In this document: one piece after another, positions 16,000 to 23,215 of the stretch
Layout of the letters: every line of letters begins with the position of its first letter
Numbering within the stretch: position 1 is the first letter of the stretch
NCBI GenBank assembly: GCA_007693765.1
Contig: RECZ01000085.1
Span: 1-37,914, forward strand
DNA from: Phycisphaerales bacterium
Lineage (GTDB): Bacteria > Planctomycetota > Phycisphaerae > Phycisphaerales > UBA1924
DNA length: 37,914 bases
Direction of reading: 5' to 3'
Notes under the pieces: generated by a model
Seen by the model: only the letters and a program-made list of their open reading frames with translations
Database searches by the model: none
Told to the model about the DNA's origin: nothing
Made by a program: the position numbers and the translations under genes

Positions 16000-18630
16000 A
16001 TGATCGACCGCAGCCAGGACGGCGTTGCGCGCACGAGCGATCTCTCTGACCCCGCCGCCGGCGGCGTCGGGCGGGTGGTTCGCATGGACATGCACTGTCA
16101 CTCCCGCGCGAGCGACAAGCCCGTGGTCGCGGCCTTGGGCGTGATCGACTGCCCCGAGTGCTACTCGGAGCCGGAGCGTGTGTACGAGCAAGCCCGGACG
16201 AGGGGGATGGACTTCGTCACCATCACCGACCACGACACGATCCGGGGTGCGCTCGAGTTGCACGAGCGCGGCTTCGAGCGATTCGTGATCGGTGAGGAAG
16301 TCACCGTCTACTTCCCCGAGGATCGCTGCAAGCTGCACGTGCTGGTGTGGGGCCTGACGCCCGCGCAGCACGAGGAGATCGGCTCTCTGGGCCTGCGCAA
16401 CGACGTGTATCAGTTCGCGCACTGGCTCGTCGAGCACAACCTGCCGCACTCGCTGGCGCACCCGCTCTACATCCAGAACGGGCGTTTGACGATCGAGCAC
16501 ATCGAGCGCGCCGCCCTGCTCTTTAAAGCCTTCGAGACGCTCAACGGCGCGCACAGCGGCTCGCACCGCAGCGTGCTGGAGCGCTGGATGGGCACGCTCA
16601 CGCCCGCGCGGGTGCGGCACTTGAGCGAGAAGCACGGCGTCGAGCCGCTCTGGCCGCGGGTGTGGGACAAGGGCGTCACCGCGGGCTCCGACGATCACGC
16701 GCTGCTGAACGTCGGGCGCACGTGGACGGAGGTCCGGTGCGACGGCGAGGCCGTCGTGGCGCCGCAGGATTTTCTTCGCCGGGTCATGTCGTGCCGCTCC
16801 GGCGTCGGTGGCGGCGCCGGCCGGTCGGACCTGCTGGCCCACCAGCTCACGGCGGTGGGCGTGCGGTTCTACGCCGAGGCGTTCCACGACAGGGCTTCGG
16901 CGCGGGGCAAATTGATCGGCTCGAAACTCGGACGGTTCGCGGGCGTGGAGATGGATCGCCCCGGCAAGCCCGCGCTGGCGCTCGACGCGCTCAAGAAAAA
17001 ACTCACGGGCGACTCGTCGCGCGGCCTGCCCATCGTCGACGCTTTGCGGTCGGAGCTGGGCCCGGTTCTGGATAAGTACCCAGATCTGAAAGCCTGCCTC
17101 GATCCCGAGACGTGGGCGGACGAGGGACCCCCCATCAGTCAGCACGCGCGGATGGCGGATTTCAGCGACGACCTCGGCGCGGCCCTCGGGCGCGCGATGG
17201 CGGGCGGGGCGATGCGATCGCTGCGCGAGCGAGACAAGGTGGGCCTCGTCGATCACCTGATCTCGTACGCCATCGTGCAGGCGGCGCGCTTGCCCTACAT
17301 CATCTCCCTCTTCCACCAGAACAAGGAGCGCGTGATGCTCGAGCGTATCGAGCATCAGGCCGCCGAATCGGGCGGCGGCCCGAGCGTGCTGGAGAGACCG
17401 ATGCGCGTGAGCCTCTTCACCGACACGCTGGGCGACGTCAACGGCGTGTGCCGGTTCATCCAGAACGCCGCGGCCCAAGCGAACGCGACGGGGCGCGACC
17501 TGCGCGTCGTGACATCGACCACGCTGCCGACGCCCGACTGGGGCAACATCTACAACTTCGAGCCGGTGTTCTCCACGAAGATGCCCAAGTACGAGCATCT
17601 GGAGCTGGTGCTGCCGCCGCTGATGAAGATCCTGCGCCACCTCGACGAGCACCAGCCCGACGTCATCCACATCTCCACGCCGGGGCCGGTGGGCATGATC
17701 GGCTTCCTCGCGGCCAAGATGCTGCGCGTGCCCGTGCTGGGCGTGTACCACACCGATTTCCCGGCCTATATCGACCGGCTCTTCGACGACGTCGGCATGA
17801 CCCGCACGACGGAGTGGTTCATGCGGGCGTTCTACGAGCCCTTCCGCGCGATCTTCACCCGCTCTCAGGACTACGTCGAGTCGCTCACGACCATGGGCAT
17901 GCAGCGCGAGAAGATCGTCGCCCTGATGCCCGGCGTCGAGACGAGCGCTTTCCACATCCGCCACCGCGACCCGGGCGTGTGGTCGCGGTTCGGCGGCGTC
18001 GATCCGGCCGCGGTGAAGGTCCTCTACGTGGGGCGCGTCAGCGTCGAGAAGAACCTGCCGATGCTGACGCAGGTGTGGAAGCGCGTGCACTGGCGCCTGC
18101 GCGAGACCGGCCGCAACGCCCAACTCATCGTTGTCGGCGACGGCCCCTACCGCGCCCAGATGGAGCAGGAGCTCGAGGGCTGCGCCGCGGCGTTCCTCGG
18201 CTTCCGCCACGCGGAGGAGCTCTCGAAGCTCTACGCCTCGTCGGATTTCTACGTCTTCCCCTCGACGACGGACACCCTCGGGCAGGTGGTGATGGAGAGC
18301 CAGGCCTCGGGCCTGCCCGTCATCGTCACCGACAAGGGTGGGCCCAAGGAAGTGGTGGACCACGGCCTCACCGGCTACGTGCTGCCCCACGACGATCACG
18401 ACGAGTGGGTGGCGCGCATCCTCGAGCTCATCACCGACGAGAAGATGCGCAAGGGCATGGGCCGGGCCGCGCACACGCGCATGCAGCGGTACACCATCGA
18501 CGCCTCCTTCGAGCACTTCTGGAGCGCCCACGTCAACGCGTGGCACGAGCACCTCGCGACGCTGGGCATCAAGCAACGCGGCGACGAGGAAGGCTCGGGA
18601 GAGCCCGCGCTGACGCCCGCTCGGGTCTGA
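16000..18630 (+). CDS. PHP-domain/GT4 glycosyltransferase fusion protein
   Basis: An 876-residue two-part protein. The N-terminal part (about 28-300) is a PHP phosphoesterase domain: HxH at H32/H34 in DMHCHSRAS, FVTITDHDTI, IGEEVTVYF, a middle LAHPLY histidine, and the terminal AGSDDHALLNVGRTW. All usual metal ligands seem kept, so it may be active. A helical linker follows (about 300-460). The C-terminal part (about 465-860) is a GT-B, family GT4 transferase: MRVSLFTDTLGDVNGV glycine loop, PDVIHISTPGPVG, YVGRVSVEKNLPML and the E-x7-E motif in MESQASGLPVIVTDKGGPKEVV. It resembles GDP-mannose-dependent mannosyltransferases. GAGGAA precedes the ATG. The gap 15709-15999 shows no gene. Confidence 0.9.
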   Translation: MIDRSQDGVARTSDLSDPAAGGVGRVVRMDMHCHSRASDKPVVAALGVIDCPECYSEPERVYEQARTRGMDFVTITDHDTIRGALELHERGFERFVIGEEVTVYFPEDRCKLHVLVWGLTPAQHEEIGSLGLRNDVYQFAHWLVEHNLPHSLAHPLYIQNGRLTIEHIERAALLFKAFETLNGAHSGSHRSVLERWMGTLTPARVRHLSEKHGVEPLWPRVWDKGVTAGSDDHALLNVGRTWTEVRCDGEAVVAPQDFLRRVMSCRSGVGGGAGRSDLLAHQLTAVGVRFYAEAFHDRASARGKLIGSKLGRFAGVEMDRPGKPALALDALKKKLTGDSSRGLPIVDALRSELGPVLDKYPDLKACLDPETWADEGPPISQHARMADFSDDLGAALGRAMAGGAMRSLRERDKVGLVDHLISYAIVQAARLPYIISLFHQNKERVMLERIEHQAAESGGGPSVLERPMRVSLFTDTLGDVNGVCRFIQNAAAQANATGRDLRVVTSTTLPTPDWGNIYNFEPVFSTKMPKYEHLELVLPPLMKILRHLDEHQPDVIHISTPGPVGMIGFLAAKMLRVPVLGVYHTDFPAYIDRLFDDVGMTRTTEWFMRAFYEPFRAIFTRSQDYVESLTTMGMQREKIVALMPGVETSAFHIRHRDPGVWSRFGGVDPAAVKVLYVGRVSVEKNLPMLTQVWKRVHWRLRETGRNAQLIVVGDGPYRAQMEQELEGCAAAFLGFRHAEELSKLYASSDFYVFPSTTDTLGQVVMESQASGLPVIVTDKGGPKEVVDHGLTGYVLPHDDHDEWVARILELITDEKMRKGMGRAAHTRMQRYTIDASFEHFWSAHVNAWHEHLATLGIKQRGDEEGSGEPALTPARV

Positions 18631-18666
18631 GCCCGGGCCGACACGCATCGATCGCTCGACGTGGGC

Positions 18667-19224
18667 TCAGGAACCCTTGGGCTTGTCGCGCCGCGCCCGA
18701 CGCGCCCGGAAGAACGCGCGGAGCAGTTCGGCGCTCGGGCGCGCCAGCACGCCGCCGATGGGCTCGATCCGGTGGTTGAGCCGCGGGTCCTGGCAGAGCC
18801 GGTAGAGCGAGGCGACGGCGCCGGCTTTGGGGTCCGCCGCGCCGTAGACGAGGCGGCCGACACGGGCGTTGACGATGGCGCCGGCGCACATGGCGCAGGG
18901 CTCGAGCGTGACGACCAGCGTGCAGGCGTTCAGGCGCCAGTCGCCGAGCGCCTTGCCGGCCTCGCGCACGGCGATGAGTTCGGCATGCCCGGCGGGGTCG
19001 TGGTGGCTCTCGCGCGTGTTGTGAGCCTGCGCGAGGACGCGACCCGTCGCGGTCTCGTAGACGACGGCGCCGATGGGCGCTTCGCCGGCGTCCGCCGCGG
19101 CCTGGGCGAGCGCGAGCGCCCTGCGCATCATGGCGATGTCGGTGGTGGTGGCGTGGGCGTGGTGTTTGCGGGCGTTGAGACGGTGAAGCCGCAGCAGCCG
19201 CCCGCGCGGGGCGAGGCGGCTCAT
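18667..19224 (-). CDS. tadA: tRNA-specific adenosine deaminase
   Basis: A 185-residue zinc deaminase that converts A34 of tRNA-Arg(ACG) to inosine. The catalytic motifs are H80-A-E82 in PAGHAELIAV and PC110AMC113 in VTLEPCAMCAGAIVNARVGRLVYGAADPKAGA; the last segment is typical of TadA rather than of cytidine or guanine deaminases. The start codon overlaps the tatC stop as ATGA (19221-19224), which indicates coupled translation. This start adds about 28 basic residues (RGRLLRLHRLNARKHH) before the usual beginning; a start near 19128 is the alternative. Its 3' end converges on the PHP-glycosyltransferase gene. Confidence 0.92.
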   Translation of the reverse strand: MSRLAPRGRLLRLHRLNARKHHAHATTTDIAMMRRALALAQAAADAGEAPIGAVVYETATGRVLAQAHNTRESHHDPAGHAELIAVREAGKALGDWRLNACTLVVTLEPCAMCAGAIVNARVGRLVYGAADPKAGAVASLYRLCQDPRLNHRIEPIGGVLARPSAELLRAFFRARRARRDKPKGS

Positions 19225-20225
19225 CGCGGGGCCTCGTCGTCCGTGTCGGCGTCGGTCTCGTGCGCCTCGCGCCCGAACCCGGAGGCCACCGCCCGCGCCG
19301 GCACGCGATAGGCGAGCAGCAGGCCGAGTTCGAAGAGCAGGTACAGCGGGATCGTCAGCAGCGCGAGGGTGACCGGGTCGCCGGTGGGTGTGATGATCGC
19401 CGCGGCGATCGTGCAGCCCAGGATCACGTGCCGCCGCTTCCGCCCCAGCGCCCGCGGGTCGACGAGCCCCACCCACGAGAGCAGCATCACGACGACGGGC
19501 GTCTGGAAGGCGATCGCGAAGGCGATGCCCAGCGTGAACACAAGGTCGATGTAGTCGCTGATGCGGTACTGCTGCGCGATCAGCCCGCCCGAGGTCATGG
19601 GGAGGGTGAGCGTCATGCCGTCGCGCACGTGGACGCGGAGTTGCCGGGTGGGCTCGAGCACCCACATCGAGCCGGGGTCGGGGTCGGGCGGGTCGGCGCT
19701 GAGGATGGCGACGTGCGCGAGGGCGGCGCCCTCGGGCAGGGGCATGACCGGGGCGTCCGGGCGGGAGAGCCCGGCGCCGAAGGTGATCAAGAAGAAGAGG
19801 ATGATCGGCAGCATGACCTTGTAGAGGAACACGCCGGCGAGCGCCGTCAGGGCGGTGCTGAGGGGGATGAGGAAGTAGGCGAAGCGGCGCTCGTGGGCGT
19901 AGAGCCCGGGGGCCACGAAGAGCCACAACTGCCAGAGGATCCACGGCACGCCGATGAGGATCGTGGCCACGATGGAGATCTTGATGTACGCCGCGAAGGT
20001 CTCGATGGGGCTGACGGCCTGCATCGTGGCCGCCTGCCCGCTGCGGAGGAGTTGCCGCTCCACGGGGCCGGTGAGGAACCGCAGGATCGACTGCCCGAAC
20101 ACGAGGCAAACAACGAGAACCGGGAGTATGCCCGCGATCGACAGGAGGAGGCGCCGGCGCAACTCCTCCAGGTGATCTCCGAATGACATGCTGTTCTGGG
20201 GCGTGGTCATCGTTGGCGGGCTCAT
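19221..20225 (-). CDS. tatC: Sec-independent translocase subunit TatC with enlarged periplasmic loop
   Basis: A 334-residue multi-pass membrane protein of the twin-arginine export system, the subunit that binds signal peptides of folded proteins. The N-terminal cytosolic signature HLEELRRRLL is at 18-27, and six hydrophobic segments can be placed (about 28-48, 80-102, 115-150, 223-248, 262-280, 284-300). Between segments three and four there is an extra stretch of about 65 residues (about 152-218, rich in Pro/Asp) that E. coli TatC, about 258 residues long, lacks. Starts at 20252 and 20210 are also possible. tatA/B genes are not nearby. tadA follows in the same transcript. Confidence 0.92.
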   Translation of the reverse strand: MSPPTMTTPQNSMSFGDHLEELRRRLLLSIAGILPVLVVCLVFGQSILRFLTGPVERQLLRSGQAATMQAVSPIETFAAYIKISIVATILIGVPWILWQLWLFVAPGLYAHERRFAYFLIPLSTALTALAGVFLYKVMLPIILFFLITFGAGLSRPDAPVMPLPEGAALAHVAILSADPPDPDPGSMWVLEPTRQLRVHVRDGMTLTLPMTSGGLIAQQYRISDYIDLVFTLGIAFAIAFQTPVVVMLLSWVGLVDPRALGRKRRHVILGCTIAAAIITPTGDPVTLALLTIPLYLLFELGLLLAYRVPARAVASGFGREAHETDADTDDEAPR

Positions 20226-20363
20226 CGGCGCTCCCGGCGCGGCCCCAAGCATAGATTGACCCCGTCGGCGGCGTTCGGGTGGGGTCGGGACGAGAAAAAT
20301 CTGTCCTCGGCGCGACTGGAGACCCGGGGTTGCGCGTCTGAACAGGCAGGAGCCTCCCGAAAC

Positions 20364-20930
20364 GTGACCCAGCCCACCACACAGACGGAGCGAGCGATGG
20401 CGGGCGATCCCGAGGCCGTGCGGGCGCTGTGGGAGACGCACCGGCGCTGGGTGGCAGCGGTGATCCTCGCGCACAAGCCCCGCGACGCGGAGCTGGAGGA
20501 CCTGCTGCAGGAGGTGGCCGTGCGGTACGTGCGCACGATCCATGAGCTGCGCGATCCGGCCTCGCTGCGCGGCTGGCTCCGGGCGGTCGCCGTGAACGTG
20601 GCCCGCACGGCCGGGCGTCGGTCATCCACGCGGCTGCGTCTGACGAAGGGCGGCGCCGCCGGGATGAGCGCGGGGGTTGGGGCGACGGAGGACGTCTCCG
20701 TCGAGGTCGCCGCGGCGGAGGAGGGCCGCTCGGCGCTGGAGGCGGCGCAGCGGCTGCGCCCCGAGTACCGCGAGCCGCTGCTGCTGCGCTGCGTGCGCGG
20801 CATGACGTACCACCAGATCGCGCACGCCATGGGGCTGCCGATCACGACCGTCGAGACACGATTGGCGCGGGCGCGCCGGATGCTCATCGAAGAGATGGAG
20901 CGACATCGCACCGGCGCCGCGAACGACTGA
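20364..20930 (+). CDS. ECF-type RNA polymerase sigma factor
   Basis: A sigma-70 family protein of 188 residues with only regions 2 and 4. Region 2 is seen in LWETHRRWVAAVIL, ELEDLLQEVAVRYVRTI and LRGWLRAVAVNVARTAGRR; region 4 is LRPEYREPLLLRCVRGMTYHQIAHAMGLPITTVETRLARARRML, with a clear helix-turn-helix. The GTG at 20364 is chosen because AGGAG (20350-20354 region) lies upstream; ATG 20397 is a shorter alternative, and the open frame runs back to 20256. It is followed after 20 bp by a one-TM protein that is likely its anti-sigma factor and then by a PDZ protein, so it probably directs an envelope-related response. It diverges from tatC. Confidence 0.88.
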   Translation: MTQPTTQTERAMAGDPEAVRALWETHRRWVAAVILAHKPRDAELEDLLQEVAVRYVRTIHELRDPASLRGWLRAVAVNVARTAGRRSSTRLRLTKGGAAGMSAGVGATEDVSVEVAAAEEGRSALEAAQRLRPEYREPLLLRCVRGMTYHQIAHAMGLPITTVETRLARARRMLIEEMERHRTGAAND

Positions 20931-20950
20931 CGAACGAGAGAGGAAACGGT

Positions 20951-21601
20951 ATGGAACCGACACGCGAAGACATCCTGATCGGCCGCGTGACCGACGCCGA
21001 GGCCGCGCCCGACGATTGGCGCGAGCTCGAGGCGCTCGCCGCCGCCGACCCCGGCGTGTGGACGCGCCTCGCCGCGGCCCAGCGGGCGCACGCGCTGCTC
21101 GAACGCGGCGTCGAGGACGTGCTGACCGTCGCGGAGCTGATCGATGCGCCGGACGCGTCGGCGGCGCGCTCCGGCGCGGCGGTGGACGTCGCCCATCGGT
21201 GGCGTGCGTATGCCGGTTGGGCCGCGGCGGCGATGATCGGCGTCGCGTGGGCGGGCGTGAGCGGCGTGCTGCCGGGCGCCTCCTCCCCTTCGGGCGTTCC
21301 CGGCGCCCCCGGAGGACAGGGCGTCATCACCGCCGGGCCGCCGCGACTCGCGCCGGACGAACTCATGGAGCGGTATCTGGACACCGGGCGTGCGCAGGGG
21401 CGTGTGCTCGCGGAGCTGCCCATGGTGATGGTGGAGAGCCGGCCGCTCGAATCGGGCGAGGGCGCCGAGGTGATCTACCTGCGCCAGGTGCTCGAGCGGG
21501 TGATCGTCCGTGACATGTTCGAGGTCGGCGCCGACGAACTCGGTAGGCCCACAGTGGCGCCGGTGATGCGCCCGTCGTTCACCCGCACGGACCCCATCTG
21601 A
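20951..21601 (+). CDS. Putative anti-sigma factor, single membrane segment
   Basis: A 216-residue protein with an N-terminal cytosolic part (about 1-80, acidic and helical: DDWRELEALAAADPGVWTRLAAAQRAHALLERG), one hydrophobic segment (about 86-106, YAGWAAAAMIGVAWAGVSGVL), a Pro/Gly linker, and an outer part of about 100 residues. It lacks the zinc-binding HxxxCxxC of the ZAS class, so the anti-sigma call rests on topology and on position 20 bp after the ECF sigma gene. A GAGAGAGGAAA ribosome site supports the start. It may sense an envelope signal through its outer part. No homology could be checked. Confidence 0.7.
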   Translation: MEPTREDILIGRVTDAEAAPDDWRELEALAAADPGVWTRLAAAQRAHALLERGVEDVLTVAELIDAPDASAARSGAAVDVAHRWRAYAGWAAAAMIGVAWAGVSGVLPGASSPSGVPGAPGGQGVITAGPPRLAPDELMERYLDTGRAQGRVLAELPMVMVESRPLESGEGAEVIYLRQVLERVIVRDMFEVGADELGRPTVAPVMRPSFTRTDPI

Positions 21602-21687
21602 ACGAGCCGACACGCGGCCCCCTCCGGGCGCCGCGCACACAACACACATCCCGGTGCGCACGATGCGCATCACTCGGAGATCACGCC

Positions 21688-22968
21688 ATGCTGCAATTCT
21701 TTGTCACCCTGTTCACGTTCCTCTTCCTCGGCGGGGCCCACGCCGCGCCGGCGCCGAGCCCCACGCCGACCTCGACCCCGCCGCCGCCCGCGGCCGCGCC
21801 CGCGCCGATGCACGGCGCGGTGTACACGCTCGTCGCGGCCCCCCCCACCCCCGCCCGCGCCCCCGCCCCCGGAATCCGCGGCGCCTCGGGATCCGATGGA
21901 CGTTCGGTCGCTTCCAACGTCACCATCATCGAGGACGCCAGCGACAAGCGGCGTGTGCGCATCGAACTCCGCGGCGGGGCAGTCCGCGCGTTCGTCAACG
22001 GGCAGGAGGTCCCCGCCGAGCGTGTGGTGCGCGAAGGCGACGCGCTCAACATCCTCGACGAACAAGGCGACGCGATCTACACAACCAAGATCGTTGACCA
22101 CGTGATCATGGACGCGCGGGACTTCGACACCAACGTCCGCATCTATCGCGGCGCCATGGGCGAGGACCGGAGCATCTTCGACCCGGTCACGCTCGGGCCT
22201 CGCCCGATGATCGGCGTCTCGATGAGCGCCCCCGATGAGGCGCTGGCCGCCCAACTCGGGCTGGCGCCGGACGCGGGCGTGCTCATCCGCGACGTCACGC
22301 CGGGGATGCCGGCGGAGAAGGCGGGGCTGCGTCGCTTCGACATCGTCACGCACGTCAACGGTGTCGAACCCGTGAACGAGGAGACGCTGCGCCGAGCGGT
22401 GCGCGAGAGCGCCGCGGGCGACACGATCACGCTGCGCGTGCTCCGCCAGGGGCGGAGCGTCGATGTCCCCGTCGTCGTCGAGGAGTCCGATCCCACCATG
22501 CGGCTGCAGGTCGACGTCAATCGCGAGCTGGCCGGCAACGCGCAGCGCTGGCGGGCCTTCGCCGAGGCGCAGGGCGCAGAGGCTCGCGAGCGGGCGGAGG
22601 AGATCCGGCGCATGCTCAGCGTGCGGCAGGAGCAGCTCGGCGACGTGCGCGAGCGCCTCATGGCCGAGTGGGACAAGCTGCGGGAGCGGCTCGACGGGGA
22701 CGAACTGGCCGAACTCGAGGACACGATCCGCCGGATCACCGAATCGCTCTCGTCGCTGCAGCTCGACATCAACCTGCCGAGCATCCGGTTTGTTCCCGAC
22801 GGCGACCAAGAGCGGAGCATGGTCATGCTGCGGCCGGCGCAGCCCGCCGTCCCCCCCGCGCCGCATGGCGTCGGCGGGCAGGCCGGGGAGCAACGCATGC
22901 GTTCGCTCGAGGAGCGGATGGCCCGCATCGAGGCGCTGCTCGAGCGGCTCGTGGAATCCGACCGTTGA
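21688..22968 (+). CDS. Secreted PDZ-domain protein, 426 aa
   Basis: A signal peptide (LQFFVTLFTFLFLGGAHA) is followed by a Pro/Ala/Thr-rich stretch (about 20-65), a small beta-rich region (70-150), one PDZ domain (about 170-270: PRPMIGVSMSAP, GVLIRDVTPGMPAEKAGLRRFDIVTHVNGVEP, GDTITLRVLRQGRSVDVPV) and a long coiled coil (about 275-345, ARERAEEIRRMLSVRQEQL). A second coiled coil at the C-terminus (RSLEERMARIEALLERLVE) suggests oligomers. There is no protease domain, so it is not an HtrA or RseP. It follows the ECF sigma/anti-sigma pair and may act in sensing misfolded envelope proteins; that is inference. A strong terminator lies 140 bp downstream. Confidence 0.85.
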   Translation: MLQFFVTLFTFLFLGGAHAAPAPSPTPTSTPPPPAAAPAPMHGAVYTLVAAPPTPARAPAPGIRGASGSDGRSVASNVTIIEDASDKRRVRIELRGGAVRAFVNGQEVPAERVVREGDALNILDEQGDAIYTTKIVDHVIMDARDFDTNVRIYRGAMGEDRSIFDPVTLGPRPMIGVSMSAPDEALAAQLGLAPDAGVLIRDVTPGMPAEKAGLRRFDIVTHVNGVEPVNEETLRRAVRESAAGDTITLRVLRQGRSVDVPVVVEESDPTMRLQVDVNRELAGNAQRWRAFAEAQGAEARERAEEIRRMLSVRQEQLGDVRERLMAEWDKLRERLDGDELAELEDTIRRITESLSSLQLDINLPSIRFVPDGDQERSMVMLRPAQPAVPPAPHGVGGQAGEQRMRSLEERMARIEALLERLVESDR

Positions 22969-23076
22969 TTCTCGGAACAATCTCCCGCACAACCGGAACC
23001 CGCGGCACGGGAACGCGTCATACCGGTTCACTGAACTCCTCACGTTGGGCGGGAGGCTCACACCCCCGACCCCACA

Positions 23077-23104
23077 GCGTCGCCGTCACACTCGGTGGCG
23101 ACGC
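23077..23104. other. 8-bp hairpin between PDZ gene and terminator
   Basis: GCGTCGCC (23077-23084) and GGCGACGC (23097-23104) form an eight-pair hairpin with a 12-base loop, eight bases before the terminator hairpin. It may be part of the 3' end structure of the sigma-PDZ transcript. Otherwise the 247-bp gap before the M61 gene shows no gene. Confidence 0.35.
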
Positions 23105-23111
23105 ACTCCGC

Positions 23112-23150
23112 AAACGCGGCCGCGTCTTTCGAGGCGCGGCCGCGTTTTTT
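23112..23150 (+). terminator. Intrinsic terminator after the PDZ gene
   Basis: A 13-pair stem with arms at 23112-23124 and 23135-23147 (AAACGCGGCCGCG / CGCGGCCGCGTTT) and a ten-base loop runs into a T-tract (23145-23150, then GTTTT). It ends the sigma, anti-sigma-like, PDZ unit. Confidence 0.92.
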
Positions 23151-23215
23151 GTTTTCAACCCGATCGCGCCCGGCGCCGCTGGCCGCGGCGCCGTTGATCG
23201 TCATACCCTGACGCC

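Noticed and set aside
15907-18648. 913-codon minus-strand frame antisense to the PHP-glycosyltransferase
   Set aside because: The plus strand has intact PHP and GT4 motifs and a ribosome site; the antisense product is low-complexity His/Arg/Val with no motif.
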